From NCBI GenBank assembly GCA_023412635.1, contig JAEYNI010000109.1, positions 1-8,795 of the forward strand: a stretch of DNA of 8,795 nt, read 5' to 3'. How positions within the stretch are numbered: the stretch's first letter is position 1; each line of letters begins with the position of its first letter. Source of the DNA: Bacillota bacterium. Lineage in GTDB: Bacteria > Bacillota > Clostridia > Acetivibrionales > DSM-1351. This document shows positions 1 to 5,446 of the stretch, in pieces. Both the position numbers and the translations under genes were made by a program. The notes below the pieces were generated by a model. That model saw only the letters and a list, made by a program, of their open reading frames with translations. It did not search any database and was not told where the DNA came from.

Positions 1-429
1 ACTGTTTTTAGCACTCCTGTGTAACTTTTGTCCCAAAGAATTACATAAGTATTTTAAAAACTTGGAATCCTCCAAAAGGTGTTTTTTTATGTTCTCCCTG
101 GATATCCCTATGCAATAGGTATCCTCAGTTACTTGAACATTTGTTGCTACAGCTCTGTCATCAACCATTTCAATATCTCCAAGAATTGTTGTTTTAGGAT
201 AGAAACACAGGAGTAGAGATTTACCATTACTTACTGTGGTAAAAACCTTAGCCTTACCAGCCACAATAAATAGCAAATACCCTATTTCCTCACCCTCCCT
301 GCATATATACTCATTCTTTTTGTAAAAAAGCAGCTCCATATACGGTTTCATATCGTTGGTGAAGATTTCGTCAGTACAAAGTTCACTTATATATTTGTCA
401 ATCAAAAGTCGATTATTTTCTTTAAGCAT
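1..429 (-). CDS. yeiL: YeiL-like Crp/Fnr-family transcriptional regulator, N-terminal part (cut by window edge)
   Basis: The reverse strand is open from an ATG at 429 to the window edge, giving 143 residues. Residues of about 20-125 read as a cyclic-nucleotide-binding-type beta-barrel: REGEEIGYLLFIVAGKAKVF, then a stretch holding LGDIEMVDDRAVATNVQV. The spacing and wording resemble E. coli YeiL (GRARLYATLANG...IGEIELID) more than Crp itself. The C-terminal winged helix-turn-helix lies outside the window, so DNA binding is assumed from the family. The gene is divergent from two DMT transporter genes across 163 nt that contain a palindrome, so it probably controls them and itself. The ribosome binding site (AAAAGGGATG, about 12 nt upstream) is weak. 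YeiL was first described as a nucleoid/stationary-phase regulator; its effector here is unknown. Assignment to Crp/Fnr is firm, to the YeiL branch moderately so. Confidence 0.85.
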   Translation of the reverse strand, partial: MLKENNRLLIDKYISELCTDEIFTNDMKPYMELLFYKKNEYICREGEEIGYLLFIVAGKAKVFTTVSNGKSLLLCFYPKTTILGDIEMVDDRAVATNVQVTEDTYCIGISRENIKKHLLEDSKFLKYLCNSLGQKLHRSAKNS

Positions 430-462
430 AGTCCAACATCCCTTTTTTGATAATATATAACA

Positions 463-491
463 ATTATACTATTAACTATGACATATGTCCT
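463..491 (-). promoter_or_regulatory. Candidate promoter of the yeiL-like gene
   Basis: On the minus strand a perfect TATAAT (468..463) lies 17 nt downstream of AGGACA (491..486), which matches TTGACA at four of six positions. The -35 element overlaps the palindrome at 480-489, so a regulator bound there would block this promoter. Autorepression is an inference from that overlap. Confidence 0.5.
478..491. promoter_or_regulatory. Palindromic operator candidate for the Crp/Fnr-family regulator
   Basis: GACATATGTC (480-489) is a perfect 10-bp palindrome in an otherwise AT-rich divergent intergenic region. It is the right size and symmetry for a Crp/Fnr dimer, although it is not the E. coli Crp or Fnr consensus. 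Its centre (484.5) lies 41.5 nt upstream of the start point (about 526) expected for a TTAAAT -10-like box at 514-519 facing the DMT genes, which is the classical class II activator spacing. Confidence 0.45.
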
Positions 492-592
492 ACCTTCCAT
501 CAACCAAATCATGTTAAATTTATTCCTAACCAGCCAAGCAAAATTATTTTAGGCTGTCTCCCTGGTTTAGATTTTCTATGTTTGGAGGTCAT

Positions 593-1015
593 ATGTACAA
601 TTCAGTTTCTCTCTTTATTGGAGCTTTGGTATCTGTAATGATTATGGTAAATGGCACATTATCAGCTTCTACAGGAAATTATGGTGCTCTTGTTATCATC
701 CATATAATCGGACTTTTTGGAGTAATTGCGGTTATGCTGCCAGGTAAAGCCCGGCTTACACATAAAAAAGGAATACCGTTATACTTCTACAGCGGAGGTG
801 CTATTGGAGTTTTAACCGTGCTTTTCAGCAATTTAAGCTACTCAGCCCTCGGCGTATCATTACCTCTTGGCTTAGGCCTGTTTGGGCAATTACTGACAGC
901 ATTGATAATAGATCATTTCGGAATGTTCAACATGAAAAGAATTAAACTCGTAAAAAAGAAATTTATAGGTTTGGCAATTATCCTTTCAGGAATAATTGTA
1001 ATGGCTGTATTATAG
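593..1015 (+). CDS. DMT-superfamily small membrane transporter, DUF606/YdcZ family (first of a pair)
   Basis: This 140-residue, almost entirely hydrophobic protein has about four transmembrane helices. Its family-typical blocks are an N-terminal helix with an NGxLSxSxG turn (20-28), YSGGAIGVLTVLFSN (66-80) and GQLLTALIIDHFG (98-110). Length and motifs fit the DUF606/YdcZ branch of drug/metabolite transporters, which often occur as adjacent paralogues and may pair in the membrane like small multidrug-resistance heterodimers. I chose the ATG at 593 over an in-frame ATG at 578: GGAGG at 584-588 lies upstream of 593 (short 4-nt spacer), nothing precedes 578, and family proteins start directly with the first helix. 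The next gene follows after 16 nt, so the two are probably co-transcribed. The substrate is unknown. Confidence 0.9.
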   Translation: MYNSVSLFIGALVSVMIMVNGTLSASTGNYGALVIIHIIGLFGVIAVMLPGKARLTHKKGIPLYFYSGGAIGVLTVLFSNLSYSALGVSLPLGLGLFGQLLTALIIDHFGMFNMKRIKLVKKKFIGLAIILSGIIVMAVL

Positions 1016-1031
1016 ATTGGAGGCTGTATAG

Positions 1032-1484
1032 ATGTTTTATATAATTATCTCTATTTTAGCAGGTGTTTCAATTGTCACTGCAAGAACTTTCAATTCCTTA
1101 TTAGCTTCAAAAATCGGCGTTTTTCAAAGTACCTTTTGGAATTACGTGGTAGGGTTAATCTTTTCTTTTGCATTTATGCTGACCAGTAAAGAAATTTTGC
1201 ATATTTCAAGGGTTGAGTATGGGGAAATACCACTATGGGCTTATTCGGGAGGATTAATCGGAGTTATTGTAGTAATGTTGTCAAATTACATTACTTTAAA
1301 AGTATCAGCTATTTACTTAACATTACTATTATTTGTTGGTCAGCTCCTGGTAGCTATAATTATTGATTATATATACCTTGGTGAAATGTCCGCAGGTAGA
1401 GTCCTTGGGGGTATATTGGTGTTCTTAGGCCTTGCCTACAATCTGCTGCAGGATAGAAAGGCGGGGACAGAGAAAACTAGCTAG
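1032..1484 (+). CDS. DMT-superfamily small membrane transporter, DUF606/YdcZ family (second of a pair)
   Basis: This 150-residue, four-helix hydrophobic protein is paralogous to the gene just upstream. Shared blocks are YSGGLIGVIVVMLSN (71-85, against YSGGAIGVLTVLFSN) and GQLLVAIIIDY (103-113, against GQLLTALIIDH). Its N-terminus (LAGVSIVTARTFNSLLASKIG) carries the usual family pattern of a small loop with an Asn and a Gly after the first helix. GGAGG at 1019-1023 with an 8-nt spacer supports the ATG at 1032. The two proteins have probably diverged after a tandem duplication and may form a heteromeric transporter. A hydrophilic tail of about ten residues (DRKAGTEKTS) is encoded by a hairpin shared with the convergent gene, and the reading frames overlap by 8 bp. 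Substrate unknown; export of a small metabolite is one possibility. Confidence 0.9.
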   Translation: MFYIIISILAGVSIVTARTFNSLLASKIGVFQSTFWNYVVGLIFSFAFMLTSKEILHISRVEYGEIPLWAYSGGLIGVIVVMLSNYITLKVSAIYLTLLLFVGQLLVAIIIDYIYLGEMSAGRVLGGILVFLGLAYNLLQDRKAGTEKTS

Positions 1485-1498
1485 AAGTCTCTGTCTCC
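1463..1498. terminator. Hairpin over two convergent stop codons, possible bidirectional transcription stop
   Basis: GGGGACAGAGA (1463-1473) pairs with TCTCTGTCTCC (1488-1498), giving 11 bp with one G-U, around a 14-nt loop containing CTAGCTAG. Both TAG stops (1482-1484 on plus, 1479-1477 on minus) lie in the loop. No T-run follows on either strand, so this is not a canonical intrinsic terminator. Confidence 0.4.
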
Positions 1499-1692
1499 AA
1501 CAGTTCCAGTATTTTCGGAGTACAGCGTCTGCCTCCGCAGGGTCCGCTGCCTGCTCCTGTAGCCTTCTGTACTTCCTCCAGGGTTTTTGCTCCGTTTTTA
1601 ATTGCTTTTTTTATTGTTGCTCTGGGAATGGCTTTACATATACATACTTTGGTCAGTTTATCGAGTATTTCAGAATTTACGTTTGGGTCCAT
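1477..1692 (-). CDS. Standalone BFD-like [2Fe-2S]-binding protein
   Basis: This 71-residue protein has four cysteines, C17, C19, C52 and C57 (C-X-C-X32-C-X4-C), in the contexts VCICKAIPRATI and GPCGGRRCTPKI. That matches the BFD-like [2Fe-2S] domain, also found in bacterioferritin-associated ferredoxin, NifU, nitrite reductase and CopZ-type proteins. As a free small protein it probably acts in electron transfer, iron-sulfur delivery or iron release, in the cytoplasm. I chose the ATG at 1692 rather than the TTG one codon earlier: GGAGG lies 7 nt upstream of the ATG but would sit too close to the TTG. The gene is convergent with the second DMT gene and overlaps it by 8 bp. No bacterioferritin or partner flavoprotein is in the window, so its partner is unknown. 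The C-X4-C second pair is wider than the C-X2-C of E. coli Bfd. Confidence 0.87.
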   Translation of the reverse strand: MDPNVNSEILDKLTKVCICKAIPRATIKKAIKNGAKTLEEVQKATGAGSGPCGGRRCTPKILELLETETSS

Positions 1693-1719
1693 CAAATTCC
1701 CTCCAGTATTTATAATGAT

Positions 1720-1742
1720 AGCTTCAAATCCATTCAGAAGCT
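1720..1742. repeat. Short inverted repeat upstream of the [2Fe-2S] gene
   Basis: AGCTTC (1720-1725) and GAAGCT (1737-1742) form a 6-bp inverted repeat with an 11-nt gap, about 30-50 nt upstream of the [2Fe-2S] protein start. It could be an operator, but a repeat of this size also arises by chance. Confidence 0.2.
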
Positions 1743-1788
1743 GTAGTTAAAATTACGGGGTAATAAAAAGCCGAACCCTGCTTTTTTA

Positions 1789-1889
1789 GCGTATAGGAAT
1801 TTATATATTTTCTATTCTTTGAATGTGTTAATATAACTAAGGTTGAGCAAGTACACAAGAGAATTCGAGGTAGATAAATTCCTATACGC
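1789..1889. repeat. 16-bp perfect inverted repeat, first stem of the element
   Basis: GCGTATAGGAATTTAT (1789-1804) is the exact reverse complement of ATAAATTCCTATACGC (1874-1889). The 69 nt between them are AT-rich with no open frame. This is the longest perfect inverted repeat I found in the window. Confidence 0.75.
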
Positions 1890-1958
1890 GGGGTTTGAAA
1901 AGGGGATTCCCCTTTCCGGTGTAGCGGGGGTGCTCAGAAACACGAAGTGTTTCGTCGA

Positions 1959-1978
1959 AGGGGGGAGTAGTCCCCCCT
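1959..1978. repeat. GC-rich hairpin AGGGGGGA/TCCCCCCT
   Basis: Eight perfect base pairs (1959-1966 with 1971-1978) enclose a GTAG tetraloop. It sits between the 7-bp hairpin at 1937-1953 and the stem at 1985-2047. No T-run follows, so it is not an obvious intrinsic terminator. Confidence 0.7.
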
Positions 1979-2082
1979 AGCGAACAAGAAAATTTGCTCA
2001 CAGTATTGAAATAAGCACTAAAAAACTGAGCGAAGCGAATTTTCTTGCGATGCACTGTTCAGCTTTTATTCATACCTTTTAA

Positions 2083-2289
2083 TTATTTGCTATTATTTTC
2101 AACACAAGCATTTAATTCCTTCATTAATTCGTCAACATTTATGCCGTGAGCTTGTGCTCCCTGTTCAATGTTTTCAAATCTTGCAGCCATACATCCAAAA
2201 CAGTGCATGCCATTATTTAATAATATCTCAGCAGTTTCAGGATATTTTTCAACTATGTCAGTTATAGACCAGTCCTTGGTAATTATCAT
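2083..2289 (-). CDS. DUF1858-type hybrid-cluster-associated redox disulfide protein
   Basis: This 68-residue cytoplasmic protein matches the family of small domains found alone or attached to hybrid cluster (prismane) proteins and other redox enzymes. The pattern is a start of about ten residues, TDIVEKYPETAEILLNNGMHC, then the CxxC pair C30-F-G-C33, then an acidic helix and LMKELN near the C-terminus. The CxxC pair is expected to cycle between dithiol and disulfide. A very strong AAGGAGGTG (2304..2296) sits 6 nt before the ATG at 2289, so the longer in-frame extension to 2322 is unlikely. No hybrid cluster protein is in the window. An extended -10 box lies about 70 nt upstream, so the gene can have its own promoter although the nitroreductase in front points the same way. 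Downstream it runs into the multi-hairpin element. Confidence 0.9.
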   Translation of the reverse strand: MIITKDWSITDIVEKYPETAEILLNNGMHCFGCMAARFENIEQGAQAHGINVDELMKELNACVENNSK

Positions 2290-2358
2290 TTTTTTCACCT
2301 CCTTAGAAGATTGCCGGAACAAAAAATAATCGATTTAATAATTTTGTAAACATTAATC

Positions 2359-2367
2359 ATTATAACA
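2359..2367 (-). promoter_or_regulatory. Extended -10 promoter candidate for the DUF1858 gene
   Basis: On the minus strand TGTTATAAT (2367..2359) is a perfect extended -10 element. No good -35 is visible, which extended -10 promoters tolerate. Transcription would start near 2352, leaving a leader of about 63 nt. Confidence 0.5.
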
Positions 2368-2475
2368 TTTTCCTAAAATTAAATACCCATTCCCCACGCA
2401 GTCAATCAAAAAAATCAAAATTTTATAATTCCTTTAAATTCCTCTAGCAATCACTCAACATTTGTTTGATATAAA

Positions 2476-3030
2476 TTATTTAATATAACTTACTAAATTT
2501 AAATTTCTTTTTGGAGGCGTCTGAACCCATCCAGCTTCCTTGTAGCCAAAACTCACACCATAGTAAGGCTTATAACCCTCAGGAATATTTAATTTTGCTG
2601 TCTCTTCCTTATTTTCAAAGTAAAATCTCATGAGACCCAGCCAAACTGAACCTACACCCAAACTCTCAGCCGCTATAAGCATATTCTGGATAGCCGCAGC
2701 ACAGTCAACCCGCCAGGCCATGGCATCCTGTCTGGCTGAAACTATGATAAGCGTAGGGGCATCATATGTCACCTTGAAATCAGGTTTTGACCCCATTCTT
2801 CTTATCCATTCACTATCACTCTCAGCCATTTGCCCTCTTACATAAGTGTTGATTCTGTTAAGCAACTCCTGATTCTGAACAACAGTAAAATACCAGGGCT
2901 GCTGGTTGTGAGCAGATGGGGCATACGTACCTGCTTCAATTATTTTGTCCAGCTTATCCTGACTTATCTGATCAGGCTTATATTTTCTTACGCTTCTCCT
3001 GCTCTTGATAACTTCCAATACATCTCTCAT
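2476..3030 (-). CDS. Nitroreductase-family FMN oxidoreductase
   Basis: This 184-residue protein is the usual length for a compact nitroreductase-family enzyme, which binds FMN as a homodimer and uses NAD(P)H to reduce nitro compounds, quinones or other acceptors. Visible family motifs are SRRSVRKYKPDQIS (10-23), where the arginines contact the FMN phosphate and ribityl; APSAHNQQPW (37-46); and AAIQNMLIAAESLGVGSVWLG (112-132), the helix and turn over the flavin. No signal peptide is present, so it is cytoplasmic. GAGGAG 6 nt upstream supports the ATG at 3030. The gene is divergent from an ArsR-type regulator across a perfect inverted repeat, so it is probably that regulator's target. A minus-strand TATAAT (3087..3082) without a good -35 could be its -10. 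The physiological substrate cannot be deduced. Confidence 0.95.
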   Translation of the reverse strand: MRDVLEVIKSRRSVRKYKPDQISQDKLDKIIEAGTYAPSAHNQQPWYFTVVQNQELLNRINTYVRGQMAESDSEWIRRMGSKPDFKVTYDAPTLIIVSARQDAMAWRVDCAAAIQNMLIAAESLGVGSVWLGLMRFYFENKEETAKLNIPEGYKPYYGVSFGYKEAGWVQTPPKRNLNLVSYIK

Positions 3031-3081
3031 GTACTACTCCTCGTTATCTACTTAATAAGTTAATTTATTAATATCAATTTA

Positions 3082-3087
3082 ATTATA
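3082..3087 (-). promoter_or_regulatory. Candidate -10 box for the nitroreductase gene
   Basis: A minus-strand TATAAT (3087..3082) lies about 50 nt before the nitroreductase start. The hexamer at -35 spacing (TTAATT) is poor. The operator repeat at 3125-3150 lies about 40 nt further upstream, so its effect on this promoter is uncertain. Confidence 0.3.
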
Positions 3088-3124
3088 AACATAATTTTGC
3101 TTACAATTAACAGTCACTTTGTTC

Positions 3125-3150
3125 AATAGTTCAAATATTATTGAACTATT
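3125..3150. promoter_or_regulatory. ArsR-type operator, perfect 10-6-10 inverted repeat
   Basis: AATAGTTCAA (3125-3134), six bases, then TTGAACTATT (3141-3150) is a perfect inverted repeat, close in size and AT-rich character to known ArsR/SmtB operators. TTCAATAGT occurs at 3122-3130, overlapping the left arm, and again at 3177-3185 next to the likely start point of the ArsR gene. This suggests an extra half-site. Confidence 0.7.
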
Positions 3151-3171
3151 TTAATATATCATAAGATGTAG

Positions 3172-3177
3172 TATAAT
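3172..3177 (+). promoter_or_regulatory. Candidate -10 box for the ArsR-type gene
   Basis: A perfect TATAAT at 3172-3177 lies 77 nt before the TTG start. The -35 region is weak (TTTTAA) and abuts the operator repeat. A repeated TTCAATAGT half-site overlaps the box's last base and runs over the expected start of transcription, which fits autorepression. Confidence 0.45.
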
Positions 3178-3254
3178 TCAATAGTAACAACAAAAGAACC
3201 CTTAAATTGGCAAATTATTTTTTACCATAAGGGCTAAGGTCAGGAGGTAAAAAT

Positions 3255-3554
3255 TTGAGAGAATTATTCCACCCAAATATAGATCAAATGTGCTTATCTA
3301 CGGTATTGAATGCTTTAGGTGACCCTATCCGACTTCAGATAATAAAAAATCTGGCAAATCAAACTGAAACGACTTGCGCCTGTTGTAATATAGATTTACC
3401 TAAATCTGCTCTGTCACACCACTTTAAGGTGCTTCGTGAATCAGGGCTTATTAATGTGCGTATTGAGGGTAAACAAAGGTTTTTATCCATAAGATACCAG
3501 GAACTGGAGCATAGATTTCCCGGTCTTCTGGATTCAGTAATAAAAAGTATATAG
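3255..3554 (+). CDS. ArsR-family winged helix-turn-helix regulator with a CxCC cysteine group
   Basis: This 99-residue protein has the standard ArsR/SmtB layout: NALGDPIRLQIIKNL (19-33) as the start of the winged-helix domain, LPKSALSHHFKVLRESGLI (48-66) as the helix-turn-helix, and EGKQRFLSIR (71-80) as the wing. Family members usually act as dimeric repressors released by a metal or by thiol oxidation. The ELCVCDL metal motif of classical ArsR is absent, but C41, C43 and C44 cluster just before the recognition helix and C13 lies near the N-terminus, so a thiol-based or metal sensor is possible. Translation starts at TTG (3255), set by AGGAGG at 3242-3247 with a good spacer. The gene is divergent from the nitroreductase and ends one base before the convergent URO-D-family gene. 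Confidence 0.93.
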   Translation: MRELFHPNIDQMCLSTVLNALGDPIRLQIIKNLANQTETTCACCNIDLPKSALSHHFKVLRESGLINVRIEGKQRFLSIRYQELEHRFPGLLDSVIKSI

Positions 3555-3555
3555 T

Positions 3556-4542
3556 TTAAGAAAAATATGTTCTAACGGTTTCTTTTACCCAATGCAATCT
3601 TTCCAGTGATATATCTTTAGGTATAGTGCAGTCAGCCCCTATTATCACACCACGTTCTCCTGATTTTTCAATTAAGGCTTTTGTAAAATTCTCAACTTCT
3701 TCTCTTGAGCCTTTATGAAGAAGCTTATCAGGACGATTGTCAAAGCCTCCTATAACTGCCTTGTCTCCGAAGAACTTTTTCCCTTCGGCAAGATCAAGGT
3801 TTTCAATAGCTACTGCCCAGTTAACGGCCTTGGCATCATAATCCTGCCAAACACCAAGGTTATTTTTATTTCCGTTGTAACCGCAGCAGTGAAGAATATT
3901 ATAGCCCCCGGTCTTATTAGCACTTGCCAAAACGGCTTTTTCACTCGGTGTGATATATTTACGGTATTCATCATATGTAAAAATACCATTCCCGGGATTC
4001 TGAACACTCAGATATATCCCATCAGCACCTGCCTCCTTGATAACTGACTTTGACAAAACTACAAGATCCTGGGCAATAACCTCCAGAGCAAATGCTATTG
4101 CTTCGGGGTCCTCTCTGAAATATTTAATGAGTTTTTCCTCTGTAATAGCAATCCTTAAAAAGGTAGCAGGTGAAAAAACATTATAGAAGGAACTTGTATC
4201 TTGAAGAAAACCTGTAACAGCTTTTACTATTTCCAACTGCTTCTTTATCCACTGGTGATTTTCACCAATCGGAACAAGTTTCTTGAGTTCCTGAGCACTG
4301 GACAAATTCCTCAATACCGGGCTTGGATAAAGAAAAAAACCGTCACTCATTATTTTTACAAAGTCAGGATCTGCTTTCTCGATAAATTCTTTGTGAGAAG
4401 AAATGTTCTTAGCAATCAGCTCGGGCTTTTCAAGTCCCCTGCCGAAATCCTCTTCCTTTAAAAAGTGAAACCAAAAGCCGACAGGTGGTCTGTCCACTGC
4501 TTCATTATTGAATGCATTGATTAATCTTTCACGTTTTGTCAT
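3556..4542 (-). CDS. URO-D-superfamily protein, probably a zinc-dependent methyltransferase rather than a decarboxylase
   Basis: The 328 residues match the uroporphyrinogen decarboxylase superfamily. RERLINAFNNEAVDRPP (4-20) is the typical start of the MtaA/CmuA-like branch, not the RQAGR of true HemE. HCCG (218-221), GADGIYLSVQNPG (172-184) and IGGFDN (264-269) fit the barrel. H218-X-C220 followed by C305 (in GADCTIP) reproduces the H-X-C-Xn-C zinc ligands of corrinoid:thiol methyltransferases, with 84 residues between the cysteines. The family role would be methyl transfer between a corrinoid protein and a thiol. No corrinoid protein is in the window. A GGGGG ribosome binding site 5 nt upstream supports the ATG at 4542. 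It follows the ABC operon on the same strand after 126 nt without a clear terminator between, so it may be a distal member. Substrate unknown. Confidence 0.9.
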   Translation of the reverse strand: MTKRERLINAFNNEAVDRPPVGFWFHFLKEEDFGRGLEKPELIAKNISSHKEFIEKADPDFVKIMSDGFFLYPSPVLRNLSSAQELKKLVPIGENHQWIKKQLEIVKAVTGFLQDTSSFYNVFSPATFLRIAITEEKLIKYFREDPEAIAFALEVIAQDLVVLSKSVIKEAGADGIYLSVQNPGNGIFTYDEYRKYITPSEKAVLASANKTGGYNILHCCGYNGNKNNLGVWQDYDAKAVNWAVAIENLDLAEGKKFFGDKAVIGGFDNRPDKLLHKGSREEVENFTKALIEKSGERGVIIGADCTIPKDISLERLHWVKETVRTYFS

Positions 4543-4579
4543 AAAGTCCCCCTAAAATTTTCAATAAATTCCATTATGC

Positions 4580-4612
4580 TATAGACCTATAAGCCGGATA
4601 AAAGCTGCAGCT
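4580..4612. promoter_or_regulatory. Two small palindromes in the ATPase to URO-D spacer
   Basis: TATAG-AC-CTATA (4580-4591) and AGCTGCAGCT (4603-4612) are palindromes in the 126-nt spacer before the URO-D-family gene. A minus-strand CATAAT (4578..4573) next to the first could be a -10 box. I see no good -35 and no intrinsic terminator here. The promoter or operator reading is weak. Confidence 0.25.
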
Positions 4613-4668
4613 CTACAGACTATAAATTTTGCTCAATAAACAATGGGTTTTAGCAGGTTAATTGTTAC

Positions 4669-5421
4669 CTAAATGTAATAAGTATATTCTGGCAGGATCC
4701 TTTTCAGGAACTGCTTTGTTCTTTCTTCTTTTGGCCTTGTAAAAATTCCTTTCGGGTCTCCCTCTTCCACAACAGCCCCACCGTCCATGAAAATTACTCT
4801 ATTGGCCACGTCCTGTGCAAAGGACATTTCATGGGTCACAACTACCATAGTTGTTCCTTCATTGGCTATTTTCTTCATTACATTCAGAACCTCACCTATT
4901 AATTCAGGATCTAGTGCCGAGGTAGGTTCATCAAAAAGAATGATGTCAGGACTTAAGGCTACAGCTCTAGCAATGCCGACACGCTGCTGCTGTCCGCCTG
5001 AAAGCTGACTCGGATAAAAATCATACTTATCAGATAATCCAACTTTATCAAGAGCCTTTTTACTTATTTCATATGCCTCGGCCTTCGGCATCTTTCTGCC
5101 CACAATAAGTCCAAGAGCTACATTATCCAATGCTGTTTTGTTATTGAATAAGTTATAATTCTGAAAAACAAAAGCAACCTTTTGTCTGATTTCATGTATC
5201 TGTTTTTTTGAAGCTGTTTTCAGATTTACATCTATAGTTCCGAAGGTGGCATGCCCTTCATCTGGCTTTTCAAGGAAATTTATACATCTGAGCAGCGTTG
5301 TTTTACCTGAACCGCTGGGTCCAAGAATTACCACAACATCACCCTTTTCTATATTCAAGTCCACCCCTTTTAAAACCTCACTCTTGCCGAATGCCTTATG
5401 AATGTTTTTTATTTTAAGCAT
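4669..5421 (-). CDS. Polar amino acid/cystine-type ABC importer, ATP-binding protein
   Basis: This 250-residue ATPase is the usual length for the polar amino acid uptake family (GlnQ/HisP/TcyN type). All motifs are intact: Walker A GPSGSGKTT (34-42), Q-loop Q87 in VFQNYNLF, signature LSGGQQQR (140-147), Walker B IILFDEP (160-166), D-loop SALD, and switch histidine H197 in VVTHEMSF. It powers the importer made with the two permeases just upstream, at the inner face of the membrane. I chose the ATG at 5421 over the ATG two codons earlier: the GGGGG element (5434..5430) has an 8-nt spacer to 5421 but only 2 nt to 5427. It follows the second permease after 25 nt. The permease-permease-ATPase order resembles B. 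subtilis tcyL-M-N. Confidence 0.95.
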   Translation of the reverse strand: MLKIKNIHKAFGKSEVLKGVDLNIEKGDVVVILGPSGSGKTTLLRCINFLEKPDEGHATFGTIDVNLKTASKKQIHEIRQKVAFVFQNYNLFNNKTALDNVALGLIVGRKMPKAEAYEISKKALDKVGLSDKYDFYPSQLSGGQQQRVGIARAVALSPDIILFDEPTSALDPELIGEVLNVMKKIANEGTTMVVVTHEMSFAQDVANRVIFMDGGAVVEEGDPKGIFTRPKEERTKQFLKRILPEYTYYI

Positions 5422-5446
5422 GACCATTTCCCCCTGTTAAGCTTGA

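Larger units (their letters stand above)
1762..2070. repeat. Compact multi-hairpin element with imperfect terminal inverted repeats (MITE-like or structured RNA candidate)
   Basis: This gene-free stretch is bounded by AATAAAAAGCCGAAC (1762-1776) and its near-complement GTTCAGCTTTTATT (2057-2070; one mismatch, one indel). Inside, in order: a 16-bp perfect stem, 1789-1804 with 1874-1889; an 8-bp G/C-run hairpin, 1899-1906 with 1908-1915; a 7-bp hairpin, 1937-1943 with 1947-1953; an 8-bp hairpin AGGGGGGA/TCCCCCCT, 1959-1966 with 1971-1978; and a 14-bp stem with one G-U, 1985-1998 with 2034-2047. The G and C runs are unlike the flanking AT-rich DNA. There is no convincing reading frame and no transposase. 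Five ordered stems in about 310 bp with closing ends suggest a non-autonomous mobile element or a folded RNA. Which of the two cannot be settled from one copy. Confidence 0.6.

Noticed and set aside
447..638. A 63-codon open frame in the yeiL/DMT intergenic region
   Set aside because: It has no ribosome binding site, no family resemblance, and runs into the first DMT gene in another frame. It covers the operator and promoter region.
1432..1746. A 104-codon plus-strand frame rich in Cys and Ser
   Set aside because: It lies opposite the BFD-like [2Fe-2S] gene and is explained by that gene's codons on the other strand.
1762..2070. An insertion sequence or group II intron
   Set aside because: There is no transposase or reverse transcriptase frame, and I could not find an intron domain V pattern. 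Only a non-autonomous element or RNA fits.
2400..2475. A terminator after the nitroreductase gene
   Set aside because: The A- and T-rich runs there have no stable stem in front of them. I cannot support an intrinsic terminator.
3556..4542. Naming the URO-D-family gene hemE
   Set aside because: It lacks the RQAGR-type N-terminal motif, has HCCG plus C305 instead, and no haem-pathway genes are nearby.
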